64,000 nucleotides of DNA from Sphaerimonospora mesophila NBRC 14179 = JCM 3151. Lineage in GTDB: Bacteria > Actinomycetota > Actinomycetes > Streptosporangiales > Streptosporangiaceae. This document shows positions 25,531 through 34,560 of the stretch, one piece after another; positions within the stretch are counted from its first letter, which is position 1, and every line of letters starts with the position of its first letter. Under the pieces are notes generated by a model. That model had not been told where the DNA came from. It saw only the letters and a list, made by a program, of their open reading frames with translations, and did not search any database. The position numbers were made by a program, and so were the translations under genes. The stretch spans positions 1 through 64,000 of the forward strand of contig BCRI01000024.1 in assembly GCA_001552515.1 (NCBI GenBank), in the 5' to 3' direction.

Positions 25531-25704
25531 CGACCCGACCGGCATGGCCTGCCGTGTCGAGCCCGATGCCCCGCCGCCTCGTCGGCGGAACCCCCGGTCA
25601 TGGTTCACCGAACCTCACGCGGATCGCTCTCCCGCCGGAACATCCGGCCCACGCCCCGGGAGCAGAGGGGGATTGACCGGTTTCTGACCGGGCATCGGAC
25701 GGCC

Positions 25705-26274
25705 ATGGACAATCAAGACAATCGGGACAATCCTTCTGAGGTGCGCCTCGCCCGTGCCCATGGGCTCTTCAATCTGGTGGGCGGGTTATGGCCCCTCGTG
25801 CACCTGCCGAGCTTTGAGATGGTGTTCGGCCCCAAGGCCGACAAGTGGCTGGAGCGTACGACCGCCGGGCTCCTCGTGGGGATCGGCTGGAGCCAGCTTT
25901 CCGCGGCGCCCACCCCCGAAGGCGTACGGCAGGCCCGGCGGATCGGCGTGGCCACCGCCGCCACCCTGCTCGCGATCGATCTGATCTACGTGCCGCTCGG
26001 CCGGATCCGGCCGACCTACCTGATCGACGCGGCCATGGAGGCCGGATGGATCATGGCGTGGTGCGGACTCTCCGCGGACTCCCGCCCGCCCATCGCCGAT
26101 CAGCGTAGGAGGATGTTCACGATGAGAGTGAGCAGGATCGACGCGATGATCGAAATCGCGATCATCATCATGCAGCCCGCCGCTCCCCCGAGTGGACGGA
26201 TCTTGAAGTTGCCAGGCATGGCAGACCACCTTTCGGCACCATCGCCGGTAACGCCTGACCTACCCGCCGCGTAG
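25705..26274 (+). CDS. Hypothetical membrane protein
   Basis: The first 120 residues are convincing: AHGLFNLVGGLWPLVHLPSF, then a glycine-rich hydrophobic helix, then ARRIGVATAATLLAIDLIYV, suggesting three or four membrane helices. The last 60 codons are antisense to the small membrane protein gene at 26100-26219 and read poorly, so the true C-terminus may be lost by a frameshift near 26090. ATG 25705 is used; its ribosome binding site is weak. I do not recognise a named family. Confidence 0.55.
   Translation: MDNQDNRDNPSEVRLARAHGLFNLVGGLWPLVHLPSFEMVFGPKADKWLERTTAGLLVGIGWSQLSAAPTPEGVRQARRIGVATAATLLAIDLIYVPLGRIRPTYLIDAAMEAGWIMAWCGLSADSRPPIADQRRRMFTMRVSRIDAMIEIAIIIMQPAAPPSGRILKLPGMADHLSAPSPVTPDLPAA
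26100..26219 (-). CDS. 39-residue single-helix membrane protein
   Basis: A short frame encodes MPGNFKIRPLGGAAG followed by CMMMIAISIIASILLTLIV and a basic end NILLR. It has one membrane helix, with a positive N-terminus and a terminal Arg. AAAGGTGG stands about 8 bases before the ATG. It lies 40 bases downstream of the hydrolase gene on the same strand. I recall similar MPGNFKIRPLGG proteins in other actinomycetes, but that is memory and not a search. No function is known. Confidence 0.7.
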   Translation of the reverse strand: MPGNFKIRPLGGAAGCMMMIAISIIASILLTLIVNILLR

Positions 26275-27150
26275 CCGATTCAGCAGGGTCTCCAGGATCT
26301 CATCGGTGACGGTCCACAGGAGGGATCCTCCGGCGTCGGGGCGCAGGTGACGGCGGGCGCCGGGGATCCGCCGTGCCAGGAGGTCGCCGAGGTCGGGCGA
26401 GTGGACCGGGCTCACGTCGTGACCGCCGTACCACAGGTCGACCGGAACGGTGATGGACTCGACCTCGAAGGGCCAGGGGGCGAAGGCCAGCGCCAGATCA
26501 CGCGCGTAGGCCGCCGCGCCCTGGCGGAATCCCTCGTCCAGAGCCCGCCGGAAATGCTCGGCGAAGGCCTCGTCCCGATAAACGGCGAGATCGACCTCGG
26601 ACGACGTCTCGGTGACCAGCCGCCACAGCATCTCGGGGCGGGCGGTGCGGGCGAACGACTCCTCGAACCCGTCCGGATCCGCGGTCAGCGCCTCCAGCAT
26701 GCCCGCTACATCGGGATCGAGCAGGCCGGCGAGGCCGGGATGACGCAGATCGTCCTGCCCGGACACCACCGCCACCGCCGCCGGCAGGCCGGCGGCGGCG
26801 CACGCGAGGGCGAACGGCGCCCCCTGGGAGAACCCCACGATCCCGTACGGCGGCAACTCGAGAGCCGCGGTCAGGGCCTCGACGTCCGATGCCCAGTCGG
26901 TGAGGGTACGGCCGGGCCGGGGGTCGGACGCGCCCAGACCGGGACGGTCGACCGCGATCAGCCGTACGACCTGCTCGTCGAGAAGGTGGGCGCCGAACCC
27001 CAGGCTGCCGCCCATCGCGGCGCCGGAGAAGAACAGCACGGGTGTCCCGTCCCGCGGCCCCCACTCAGCCCGGCCGAGCACCCGGCCGTCGGGCGTCTTG
27101 ATCTCTTCCCTGCGCTCGGGCGCGGCCACCCCCAGAACCATGCGCCGCAT
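26260..27150 (-). CDS. Alpha/beta-hydrolase fold protein
   Basis: This 296-residue protein has the fold signatures FFSGAAMGGSLGFG (oxyanion loop), DRPGLGASDP, the nucleophile elbow VGFSQGAPFA and the acid-bearing WYGGHDVSPVHSP. Where the catalytic His is expected near the C-terminus the sequence reads RPDAGGSLLW, with Gly in the usual His position. Activity is therefore doubtful, or a different His serves. Start codons at 27150 and 27141 are both possible. The tiny membrane protein gene follows after 40 bases. Confidence 0.8.
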   Translation of the reverse strand: MRRMVLGVAAPERREEIKTPDGRVLGRAEWGPRDGTPVLFFSGAAMGGSLGFGAHLLDEQVVRLIAVDRPGLGASDPRPGRTLTDWASDVEALTAALELPPYGIVGFSQGAPFALACAAAGLPAAVAVVSGQDDLRHPGLAGLLDPDVAGMLEALTADPDGFEESFARTARPEMLWRLVTETSSEVDLAVYRDEAFAEHFRRALDEGFRQGAAAYARDLALAFAPWPFEVESITVPVDLWYGGHDVSPVHSPDLGDLLARRIPGARRHLRPDAGGSLLWTVTDEILETLLNRLRGG

Positions 27151-27203
27151 CGTAATGAGCACGAACCGCCCTACCAACTCGTTTTCCCGCGTACCGGGAT
27201 AGA

Positions 27204-28067
27204 TCACCCCGGTAGGGTCTCGCCGCCGATGGGGGCGAGGACCTCTCCGGTGTAGTACGACGAGAACCGGCCGGCGGCGAAGAAGACGTACGACGGGGCG
27301 ATCTCGTCGGGATCGGCCGCCCGTTCCATCGGCACCTGGGCGCCGAACGCCGCCACCTTCTCCTCCGGGAAGGTCGACGGGATCAGCGGGGTCCAGACCG
27401 GGCCCGGGGCGACCGCGTTGACCCGGATGCCCCGCTCGACCAGCGCCTGCGCCATCGAATAGGTGAACGCGTTGATCGCGCCCTTGGTGGCCGCGTAGTC
27501 GATGAGCGACTTGTTGCCGCGCAGGCCGTTGATCGACGAGGTGTTGACGATGGCGCCTCCCCTGGGCAGGTGTGCGAGGGCGGCCTTGGTCACCCAGAAA
27601 TAGCTGTGGATGTTGACCGCGAACGTCCGCTCCCACTGTTCGTCGGAGAGTTCCTCCAGAGACCGGACCGGCGCCTGGGTGGCCACGTTGTTGACGAGCA
27701 CGTCGAGCCCGCCGAGCTCGCGTACGGTCTCCTCGACCACCCGCCGGCAGTGGGCGGGGTCGGCGAGGTCGCCGGGGATGGTCACGCAGCGGCGTCCCTC
27801 GCGCTCCACCAGTTCTCTGGTGTGGTCGGCGTCCTTGTGCTCGCTCAGATAGGCGATCGCGACGTCGGCCCCCTCCTTGGCGAACGCGACGGCGACGGCC
27901 CGGCCGATGCCCGAGTCGCCGCCGGTGACGAGCGCGCGCCGGCCCGCCAGCAGCTCGCGGCCGGTGTAGTCGCGCATCTCGTCCCTCGGCGCCGGGCGCA
28001 TCTCGCCCGTCTCGCCCGGATACGGCTGGGTCTGCGGTGGCGGTGTGGCGTTCGGCTGCTCTGGCAT
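27204..28067 (-). CDS. Short-chain dehydrogenase/reductase
   Basis: This 287-residue SDR has the cofactor motif TGGDSGIGRAVAVAFA, a modified NNVA motif (LVNNVATQAP), the catalytic Ser in NTSSINGL and the YxxxK motif DYAATKGAINAF. The Pro/Gln-rich N-terminus before DYTGRELLAGRRALVTGG is typical of the YhdG/YghA subgroup, often annotated glucose or general-stress dehydrogenase. ATG 28067 is used. The neighbouring hydrolase is in the same direction after 53 bases. Confidence 0.88.
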   Translation of the reverse strand: MPEQPNATPPPQTQPYPGETGEMRPAPRDEMRDYTGRELLAGRRALVTGGDSGIGRAVAVAFAKEGADVAIAYLSEHKDADHTRELVEREGRRCVTIPGDLADPAHCRRVVEETVRELGGLDVLVNNVATQAPVRSLEELSDEQWERTFAVNIHSYFWVTKAALAHLPRGGAIVNTSSINGLRGNKSLIDYAATKGAINAFTYSMAQALVERGIRVNAVAPGPVWTPLIPSTFPEEKVAAFGAQVPMERAADPDEIAPSYVFFAAGRFSSYYTGEVLAPIGGETLPG

Positions 28068-28140
28068 GCCCGTCGGGTACCCCTGCCGTGACCGGGCAAA
28101 CGAGCCTCCGTACGACCCGGTCTCCGCGCACGCCGACCTC

Positions 28141-28163
28141 GAGCATCGAAGGTTTCGATGCTC
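28141..28163. promoter_or_regulatory. Inverted repeat between divergent SDR and ABC operons
   Basis: GAGCATCGA and TCGATGCTC form perfect 9-base arms around AGGTT. AAGGTTTC occurs within the repeat (28149) and again 23 bases later (28172). The site lies 82 bases before the ABC binding-protein gene and 74 before the SDR gene, so it could be an operator for either. Confidence 0.5.
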
Positions 28164-28244
28164 AGACCCGCAAGGTTTCAGGACGCTTTGGCGTGTGACC
28201 TCCTGCCAGCAGCATAATCTCAATCGTTCACAAGAGGAGGTTTC

Positions 28245-29129
28245 ATGACAAATCGCCTATTTACGGCCATCGTCGGTGCGCTGGTGGTGACGGCGCTCGC
28301 CGGCGGCTGCGGACGGGCGTCGTCGGGAACCACCGCGGGCGAGGGCGCTGCGGCCGCGGCGGGCAAGACGGCGAAGGATCTCGTGCCGGAGGCCGTGCGC
28401 AAGACCGGGGAGCTTCGGGTGGCCACCTCCGAGGGCTACCCGCCGATGGAGATGTACAAGGAGGGCACCCAGGAGCTCACCGGGGTGGACCCCGACCTCG
28501 GGGCGGCCATCGCGGCGAAGCTCGGGCTCAAATTCACGATCACGAACGCCGCCTTCGACGGCCTCATCCCCGGCCTGCAGAGCGGCCGCTGGGACATCGT
28601 GCTGTCCTCGATGAGCGACACCGAGGAGCGGCGCGCCGCGGTCGACTTCGTCGACTACTTCAACGCCGGCGGCGCCATCATGGTCAAGAAGGGCAATCCG
28701 GAGGGCATCAGGACCCTCGACGACCTGTGCGGCAAGACCGTGGTCCTGGCCAAGGGCACCTCCAACCTCGCGATCGGCGAGCGGCAGAACGAGAAGTGCA
28801 CCGACAAGATGAAGATCATGCAGAGCGAGGACGCGCCCACCGGCCTGCTCTCCCTGGACTCCGGCCGGGCGGTGGCCACGATCGTCGACTCCCCCGTCGC
28901 CGTCATGTACGCCAACGACACCGGCAAGTACGACGTCCTGCCCGAGCAGTACGACGCCGGGCCGTGGGGCATCGCGATCGACAAGCGCGCCACCGGCCTC
29001 CGCGACGCGGTGGCCAAGGCCATGGAGGAACTGCAGGCCGACGGCGGCTACCGGGAGGTGCTCGACAAGTACGGCGTGACGGCCAACGCGGTGCAGGGCG
29101 TCCTGGTCAACACCCGTCCATGGAAGTGA
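28245..29129 (+). CDS. Polar amino acid-type ABC solute-binding lipoprotein (SBP family 3)
   Basis: This 294-residue lipoprotein has a signal with lipobox ALAGGC (Cys22) and the family 3 core: GELRVATSEGYPPMEMYKEG, DPDLGAAIAAKLGL, and WDIVLSSMSDTEERR. Family 3 proteins bind polar amino acids or derivatives outside the cell. GAGGAGG lies 5 bases before the ATG. It is the first of five overlapping genes that also encode a D-aminoacylase and a serine hydrolase, suggesting a D-amino acid or N-acyl amino acid ligand. Confidence 0.9.
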   Translation: MTNRLFTAIVGALVVTALAGGCGRASSGTTAGEGAAAAAGKTAKDLVPEAVRKTGELRVATSEGYPPMEMYKEGTQELTGVDPDLGAAIAAKLGLKFTITNAAFDGLIPGLQSGRWDIVLSSMSDTEERRAAVDFVDYFNAGGAIMVKKGNPEGIRTLDDLCGKTVVLAKGTSNLAIGERQNEKCTDKMKIMQSEDAPTGLLSLDSGRAVATIVDSPVAVMYANDTGKYDVLPEQYDAGPWGIAIDKRATGLRDAVAKAMEELQADGGYREVLDKYGVTANAVQGVLVNTRPWK

Positions 29130-30172
29130 CCCCGGCCCGGGACGCCGATTCCGGCGCCGCCCCCGGATCGCCGATCGACCCCGAGCTCTCGGCAGACCAC
29201 GAGCTCCCGATGAACCCCGACCCATCGATGAACCCTGACCCGCCGAGCGACCCCGAGCCGCCGATCGACCCCGAGCCGCCGATCGACCCTGAGCCGCCGA
29301 TCGACGCGGTGCGCCCGGCCCGGCCCGGGAGGTGGTTCGCGGCCGCGGCCGCCATCGCCTTCCTGGCCTGGCTGGCCTACACGATCGTCGTCAACGAGAA
29401 CCTGCACTGGGACGTGATCGTCGCCTACCTCGGCGACGGCAGGATCCTCGGCGGCCTGTGGGTGACGATCCAGCTCACCGTGCTGTCCATGGTCATCGGC
29501 CTGGTGCTGGGCGTGCTCGCCGCGGTGATGCAACTGTCCGACAGCCCGGTGCTGCGCGGCACCTCGGCGCTCTACACCTGGTTCTTCCGCGGCACCCCGC
29601 TGCTGGTGCAGTTGATCTTCTGGTTCAACATCGGCCTGGTCTTCCCGACCTTCGGCATCGGCGTCCCGTTCGGCGGCCCGAAACTGATCGAGTGGCAGGC
29701 CAACGAGCTGATCACTCCGTTCACAGCGGCGCTGCTCGGCCTGGCCATCAACGAGGGCGCCTACATGGCCGAGATCGTGCGGGCGGGCATCAGATCGGTC
29801 GACCCGGGTCAGCGCGAGGCGGCCGAGTCGCTCGGCATGTCGCACCGGCAGGTGCTGCGCCGCGTGGTGCTGCCGCAGGCGATGCGGGTGATCATCCCGC
29901 CGACCGGCAACCAGTTCATCTCGATGCTGAAGACCACCTCGATGGTCTCCGTGATCGCCGGGGCCGAGCTGCTGACCGTGGCCCAGCGCATCTACCTCGG
30001 CAACTTCGAGGTCATCGCGATGCTCATCGTGGCGTCGATCTGGTACATGGTGCTCACCACGGTCGCGAGCGTGGGCCAGCACTTCATCGAGAGGCGTTTC
30101 GAGCGCGGCCACGCCCGGCTGTCCACCCGGGTGCGCCGCAACCTGCGCCCGTTCGCGAAGGAGCCCGCATGA
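29126..30172 (+). CDS. Polar amino acid-type ABC permease
   Basis: This roughly 348-residue HisM/GlnP-type permease has the signatures [34 protein letters not shown] and the EAA loop [23 protein letters not shown] 29126 gives a classic 4-base overlap with the binding-protein stop; ATG 29120 is an alternative. The first 60 residues form an unusual acidic, proline-rich tail built from an 18-base DNA repeat encoding DPEPPI. The permease domain proper starts near residue 70. Confidence 0.9.
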   Translation: MTPARDADSGAAPGSPIDPELSADHELPMNPDPSMNPDPPSDPEPPIDPEPPIDPEPPIDAVRPARPGRWFAAAAAIAFLAWLAYTIVVNENLHWDVIVAYLGDGRILGGLWVTIQLTVLSMVIGLVLGVLAAVMQLSDSPVLRGTSALYTWFFRGTPLLVQLIFWFNIGLVFPTFGIGVPFGGPKLIEWQANELITPFTAALLGLAINEGAYMAEIVRAGIRSVDPGQREAAESLGMSHRQVLRRVVLPQAMRVIIPPTGNQFISMLKTTSMVSVIAGAELLTVAQRIYLGNFEVIAMLIVASIWYMVLTTVASVGQHFIERRFERGHARLSTRVRRNLRPFAKEPA

Positions 30173-30984
30173 ACAGGCCGGACGAGCCCGGCGAACCGAA
30201 CCGGGACCGGCCGGCGGATCCGGGGCTTCCCATGGTCCGGATCCGCTCGGTGCGCAAGCGGTTCGGCGCGGTCGAGGTGCTCAAGGGCATCAGCCTGGAC
30301 GTCCCGGCCGGCGAGGTGGTCTGCGTGGTCGGGCCGTCCGGCTCGGGTAAGTCGACCCTGTTGCGCTGCGTGAACCGGCTGGAGACGCCGGACTCCGGGC
30401 GGATCTGGGTGGACGGCGAGCTGATGGGCCACGCCGAGCGCGGCGGACGGCTGCACGAGCTGCGTCCGGCCGAGCTGTCGCGGCAGCGGCGCGGCATCGG
30501 CATGGTCTTCCAGCGGTTCCACCTGTTCCCGCACCGGACCGCGCTGGAGAACGTGATGGAGGGCCCGGTCACGGTGCTCGGCACTCCGGCGGCGAGGGCC
30601 AGGCGCGCTGCCGCGGAACTGCTGGAGCGGGTCGGTCTGGCCGACCGGGCGGGCCACTATCCCGCCCAGCTCTCCGGCGGCCAGCAGCAGCGGGTGGCCA
30701 TCGCGCGCAGTCTCGCCATGCGGCCCAAGCTGATGCTGTTCGACGAACCGACCAGCGCGCTCGACCCCGAGCTGGTCCAGGAGGTGCTCGCCGTGATGCG
30801 CGATCTGGCCGCGAGCGGGATGACCATGATGGTGGTGACGCACGAGATGGGTTTCGCCCGCGAGGTCGGCGACCAGCTCGTCTTCATCGACGACGGCAGG
30901 ATCGTCGAGCGCGGGCATCCGCGCGAGGTGCTCGACGCGCCGCGGCACGAGCGGCTGCGCGCCTTCCTCGGGCAGGTCGGATGA
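30169..30984 (+). CDS. Polar amino acid-type ABC ATP-binding protein
   Basis: This 271-residue ATPase of the GlnQ/HisP type has Walker [10 protein letters not shown] at about 55-63, the signature LSGGQQQR, Walker [13 protein letters not shown] and the switch His in VTHEMGFA. The extended loop [15 protein letters not shown] is common in this subgroup. ATGA overlap with the permease indicates coupled translation. It powers the importer formed with the two preceding products. Confidence 0.93.
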   Translation: MNRPDEPGEPNRDRPADPGLPMVRIRSVRKRFGAVEVLKGISLDVPAGEVVCVVGPSGSGKSTLLRCVNRLETPDSGRIWVDGELMGHAERGGRLHELRPAELSRQRRGIGMVFQRFHLFPHRTALENVMEGPVTVLGTPAARARRAAAELLERVGLADRAGHYPAQLSGGQQQRVAIARSLAMRPKLMLFDEPTSALDPELVQEVLAVMRDLAASGMTMMVVTHEMGFAREVGDQLVFIDDGRIVERGHPREVLDAPRHERLRAFLGQVG

Positions 30985-32582
30985 GCCGCCCCTTCGACCT
31001 GCTGATCCGCGACGGCCTGGTCGTCGACGGTACGGCACGGCCGGCGAGACCGGCGGACGTCGCGTCGGACGCCGGGCGGCTGACGGTGCTGCCCCCGGGG
31101 TCCGGGGCGGCGGCGGCGCGGGTCGTCGACGCCGGCGGGCTCGTGGTGGCCCCCGGCTTCATCGACGCGCACACCCACTCCGACGGCGTCGCCATCCTGG
31201 ACGGCGGCCGCGACCGGGAGCTGGTGCGGGCGGCGGTGCTGCAGGGCGTCACCACCGAGATCTGCGGCAACTGCGGCTCCAGCCTGTTTCCCGCGCTGCC
31301 GGAGCGGCTGGACGCGATGCGGGCCGAGGCGGAGATCTCCTTCGGCGGCGATGTGGGCGCCTACCCGGACTTCGCCGGTTTCGCCGCCGCGCACGCCGCC
31401 GTGCCGAGGATCAACCACCTCGTCTCGCTGGTGGGGCACGGCACGCTGCGCGCCGGGGTGGTCGGCCCGGTGGACCGGCCGGTGTCGCCGGCCGAGCTGC
31501 GCACGATGTGCGAGCTGCTCGACCGGTCCCTCGCCCAGGGCGCGGCCGGCCTGTCCAGCGGACTGATCTACGCCCCCGGGACGTACGCCGACACGGGGGA
31601 ACTGGTGGCGCTCGCCGCCGTGGCGGCCCGGCACGGCAAGCCCTACGTGACCCACCTGCGCGACGAGATGTCGCGGGTGGAGGAGGCGCTGGAGGAGGCG
31701 GTGGAGATCTCCCGCCGCAGCGGCGCGGCGCTGCACGTCTCGCACCACAAGACGGCCGGCCGGCACGGCTGGGGCCGTACGGCTCGGACCCTGCCGCGCA
31801 TCGCCGGGCTGCGGGCCGGCGGCATGGACGTCACCTGCGACGTCTACCCCTACACGGCGGGCAGCACGGCGCTGGCCGCGATGCTGCCGCCGTGGGCCAA
31901 CGACGGGGGCCTCGCCGCGCTCACCGCCCGGCTGCGCGATCCCGAGGCGCGTGACCGGATGCGGCTGGCGATCGCCGAGGGCGTGCCCGGCTGGGAGAAC
32001 ACGGTCGGCAACGGCGGCTGGGACCGGATCTCGGTGGCGTGCGCGCCGCGCCATCCGACGGCGGAGGGCAGGACGATCGCCGAGCTCGCCGCCGCGGCTG
32101 CGGCCGATCCCCTGGACGTGGCCGCCGATCTGCTCGTGGCCGAGCGCGGCGAGGTGACGATCATCAGTCATTCGATGGTGGAGGAGGACGTGCGGCGGGT
32201 GCTGGCCGCGCCGTACGCGATGATCGGCTCCGACGGGGTGCCCAAGCCGGGCGGGCGGCCGCATCCGCGCTGGGCGGGCACGTTCCCCCGGGTGCTGGGC
32301 CGCTACGTGCGCGAGCTCGGCCTGCTGTCGCTCGAGGAGGCGGTGCACAAGATGACGCGACTGACCGCGATGCGCTTCGGCCTGGCCGGGCGGGGGGTGA
32401 TCCGCGACGGCGCGCACGCCGACCTGGTGGTGTTCGACCCGGCGGCGGTGGCGGACCGGGCGACGTTCACGGAACCGCTGCTGCCGCCCTCCGGCGTGGC
32501 GGCGGTGATCGTGGGTGGGGTCGTGGTGGTACGCGACGGTGAGGAGACCGGCGCCCGGCCCGGGACGGTGCTGACCCCGTGA
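30981..32582 (+). CDS. D-aminoacylase/N-acyl-D-amino-acid deacylase family amidohydrolase
   Basis: This 533-residue amidohydrolase has the metal-binding HTHSDG near residue 60, [19 protein letters not shown], the HHKTAG motif and [14 protein letters not shown]-terminal [20 protein letters not shown] is typical of D-aminoacylases. The family removes acyl groups from N-acyl-D-amino acids in the cytoplasm. Its 4-base overlaps with the ABC ATPase gene and with the serine hydrolase gene imply that the importer feeds it acylated amino acids or peptides. Confidence 0.88.
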   Translation: MSRPFDLLIRDGLVVDGTARPARPADVASDAGRLTVLPPGSGAAAARVVDAGGLVVAPGFIDAHTHSDGVAILDGGRDRELVRAAVLQGVTTEICGNCGSSLFPALPERLDAMRAEAEISFGGDVGAYPDFAGFAAAHAAVPRINHLVSLVGHGTLRAGVVGPVDRPVSPAELRTMCELLDRSLAQGAAGLSSGLIYAPGTYADTGELVALAAVAARHGKPYVTHLRDEMSRVEEALEEAVEISRRSGAALHVSHHKTAGRHGWGRTARTLPRIAGLRAGGMDVTCDVYPYTAGSTALAAMLPPWANDGGLAALTARLRDPEARDRMRLAIAEGVPGWENTVGNGGWDRISVACAPRHPTAEGRTIAELAAAAAADPLDVAADLLVAERGEVTIISHSMVEEDVRRVLAAPYAMIGSDGVPKPGGRPHPRWAGTFPRVLGRYVRELGLLSLEEAVHKMTRLTAMRFGLAGRGVIRDGAHADLVVFDPAAVADRATFTEPLLPPSGVAAVIVGGVVVVRDGEETGARPGTVLTP

Positions 32583-33424
32583 CTGGCCCGACCGAGATCG
32601 CCGGCGAGCTGGCCGGGCTGGCGGCCGGGTGCCCGGGAACGCTGGCGGTGTGCGTGCCCGGACTGGCCGGGGTGAACGAGGACGTGGAGCTGCCGCTGGC
32701 CAGCACCGGCAAGCTGCTGCTGCTCGCCGCGGTCGCCCGGGGGGTGACGGCCGGCGACCTCGATCCCGACGAGCCGCTCGACCTGGTGGCGGAGGACCAC
32801 GCGGCGGGATCAGGGCTGCTGACCGCATTGTCGGCCCGGCGGTGGACGATCGCCGACCTCGCCCTGCTCACCGCGTCGGTGAGCGACAACACGGCGACGA
32901 ACGCGCTGCTGCGGCGGCTCGGCCTGGACCGGGTGGCCGCCGTGGCCCGTGCACTCGGACTGACCAGGACGCGGATCCACGACCGCATTCGCGAGCCTCG
33001 GCTGCCCGGGCACCCGCCCGCCTTCGCGACCGGGACGGCGCGCGAGCTCGCCGCGCTGGCCTGCTCGTTGGCCTCGTCGGCCCATCTGGCCGCCGGTTCC
33101 CTCGGCGACGGCGAGCCGTGGCAGCGGCTGATGCTCGGCTGGATGGCGCACAACACCGATCGGAGCCTGGTGCCCGCGCTGCTGCCGCACGAGGCGGAGG
33201 ACCGGCGGATCCCGGCGGCGGCCGTGCCGTACCCGATGGTGTGGGTGGCGAACAAGACCGGCACGGACGCGGGGATCCGGGTGGACGTGGGGGTGCTCGT
33301 CGGCGCCCGCGCGACCGGCTACGCGGTGCTCGCCCACGCCCCCGGCGGGCCGGCCGGCGGCGAGCACGCGCTCGTCCTGGCGATCCGCCGGGCCGGGCTC
33401 GCCATCGCTGCGGCCGTGCGCTGA
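32579..33424 (+). CDS. Serine hydrolase with class A beta-lactamase motifs, apparently cytoplasmic
   Basis: This 281-residue protein has the three class A motifs: Ser42-Thr-Gly-Lys45 in PLASTGKLL, Ser102-Asp-Asn in VSDNTATN and Lys226-Thr-Gly in NKTGTDAG. No signal peptide precedes the first motif, so it should stay in the cytoplasm, which is odd for a beta-lactamase. A canonical ExxxN loop is not evident. GTGA overlap couples it to the D-aminoacylase. A peptidase or esterase role on imported D-amino acid compounds is more likely than drug resistance. Confidence 0.85.
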   Translation: MTGPTEIAGELAGLAAGCPGTLAVCVPGLAGVNEDVELPLASTGKLLLLAAVARGVTAGDLDPDEPLDLVAEDHAAGSGLLTALSARRWTIADLALLTASVSDNTATNALLRRLGLDRVAAVARALGLTRTRIHDRIREPRLPGHPPAFATGTARELAALACSLASSAHLAAGSLGDGEPWQRLMLGWMAHNTDRSLVPALLPHEAEDRRIPAAAVPYPMVWVANKTGTDAGIRVDVGVLVGARATGYAVLAHAPGGPAGGEHALVLAIRRAGLAIAAAVR

Positions 33425-33444
33425 ACGGACTCCACCCGGTCTCT

Positions 33445-33563
33445 GCGCCGGGAGGAAGCCGCTGCGAAGCCCGCTTCCGTGGGCTTTCGCTTGCGGTCCC
33501 CGCTCCGCTCCCTCGATTCCGGTGCAGTCGGGCGGAGGGACCGGGCCTCACCCCCGGATTCAG
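33445..33563. repeat. Dispersed intergenic repeat, copy 1, with hairpin
   Basis: This 119-base segment resembles 53387-53487. Shared blocks are GCGCCGGGAGGAAGC, CGCTGCGAAGCCCGC, TGCGGTCC and CCCCCGGAT in the same order. It contains a hairpin with arms GCGAAGCCC and GGGCTTTCGC (33464-33490, one bulge). It lies between the convergent serine hydrolase and LysR genes, so it may terminate both. Both copies run up to the stop codon of a - strand gene. Confidence 0.7.
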
Positions 33564-34471
33564 CGGCCGACGACGCGCAGGCGGGCCGCGGCGTCGCGGA
33601 GGTAGCCGATGAACGACTTGAGTGCCGGGTTGGGGTTGGTGGGGCGGGCCGCGGCGCCGATGCGGCGGTAGAGCCGGGCGCCGTCGACCTGGCGGATCCG
33701 TACGCCCTCGGCGCCCTGGGTGCCGAGGCTGGGCACCAGGGCGACGCCGAGTCCGGCCCGGACGAGCCCGAGAGTCACCTCGTAGTGGTCGCTGCGGCAG
33801 CGGATGGCGGGGCTGAACCCCTCCAGCGCGCTCGCCCGTTCGAGCACGGACACCGGGGTGTCCGTGCCGAAGGTCGTGATCCACGGCTCGTCGGCCAGGT
33901 CGGCGAGGCGTACCCTGGGGCGTTGCCCGGCCGGATGGCCGAGCGGCATGACGAGCAACTGCGGCTCGTCGAACAGGTGGGTCACCTCCACCCCGACCGG
34001 CGGCTTCCACGGATCGAGCGCGTGCTCGAACACGACCAGCACGTCGAGCGCACCCCGCTCCACGTCGGGAAGGAGTTCGTGCGGCTGGCCCAGCACCAGG
34101 TCGAGCTCCACGGCGGGATGCCGCGCGGTGAAGCTGGACAGTGCCATCGGCAGGAGCCGGTAGCCCGCCGAGGCGAAGAAGCCGATGCGCAGCTGCCCGG
34201 CGTCCGCCCGCGCCTGGGCGAGCAGGTCCTTCTCCGCCGCCTCGATGAGGTCGAGCACCTCCTGGGCGCGGGTGGCCAACCGGCGGCCGGCCGCCGTGAG
34301 CCGGAGGCTGTGGGCCGACCGCTCCACCAGTCCCACCCCGGCCTCCTCCTCTAGCCGGGAGAGCTGGTGGGAGACGGCGGAGGGCGACAGCCGCAGGCTC
34401 CGGGCGGCTCCGGCGATGCTCCCGGCCCTGAAGACCTCGAGGAGCACCTTCAGGCGGTGGCTGCTGAGCAT
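33560..34471 (-). CDS. LysR-family transcriptional regulator
   Basis: This 303-residue regulator has an N-terminal winged helix-turn-helix (GSIAGAARSLRLSPSAVSHQ) followed by a LysR substrate-binding domain (GQLRIGFFASAGYRLLPMAL). It converges on the D-amino acid ABC operon, whose 3' end it faces. LysR proteins often control adjacent genes, but the more usual divergent layout is absent. Three TTTCTACC copies stand 55-90 bases upstream of its start. Confidence 0.9.
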   Translation of the reverse strand: MLSSHRLKVLLEVFRAGSIAGAARSLRLSPSAVSHQLSRLEEEAGVGLVERSAHSLRLTAAGRRLATRAQEVLDLIEAAEKDLLAQARADAGQLRIGFFASAGYRLLPMALSSFTARHPAVELDLVLGQPHELLPDVERGALDVLVVFEHALDPWKPPVGVEVTHLFDEPQLLVMPLGHPAGQRPRVRLADLADEPWITTFGTDTPVSVLERASALEGFSPAIRCRSDHYEVTLGLVRAGLGVALVPSLGTQGAEGVRIRQVDGARLYRRIGAAARPTNPNPALKSFIGYLRDAAARLRVVGR

Positions 34472-34525
34472 GCACCCCAGTATGAGTGCAGGGCAGACCG
34501 ACCAGTTCCTAGCAGTTGCTGCCGG

Positions 34526-34560
34526 TTTCTACCGATTCCTGTTTTCTACCGGTTTCTACC
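34526..34560. promoter_or_regulatory. Three TTTCTACC direct repeats upstream of the LysR gene
   Basis: TTTCTACC occurs at 34526, 34543 and 34553 within pyrimidine-rich DNA, between the LysR gene start (34471) and the 3' end of the SPW gene. Spacings are 17 and 10 bases. Autoregulatory sites are possible; nothing more can be said from sequence. Confidence 0.4.

Noticed and set aside
32579-33424. Antibiotic-resistance beta-lactamase
   Set aside because: Class A motifs are present, but there is no export signal and it is fused into an amino-acid uptake operon, so a resistance role is not supported.
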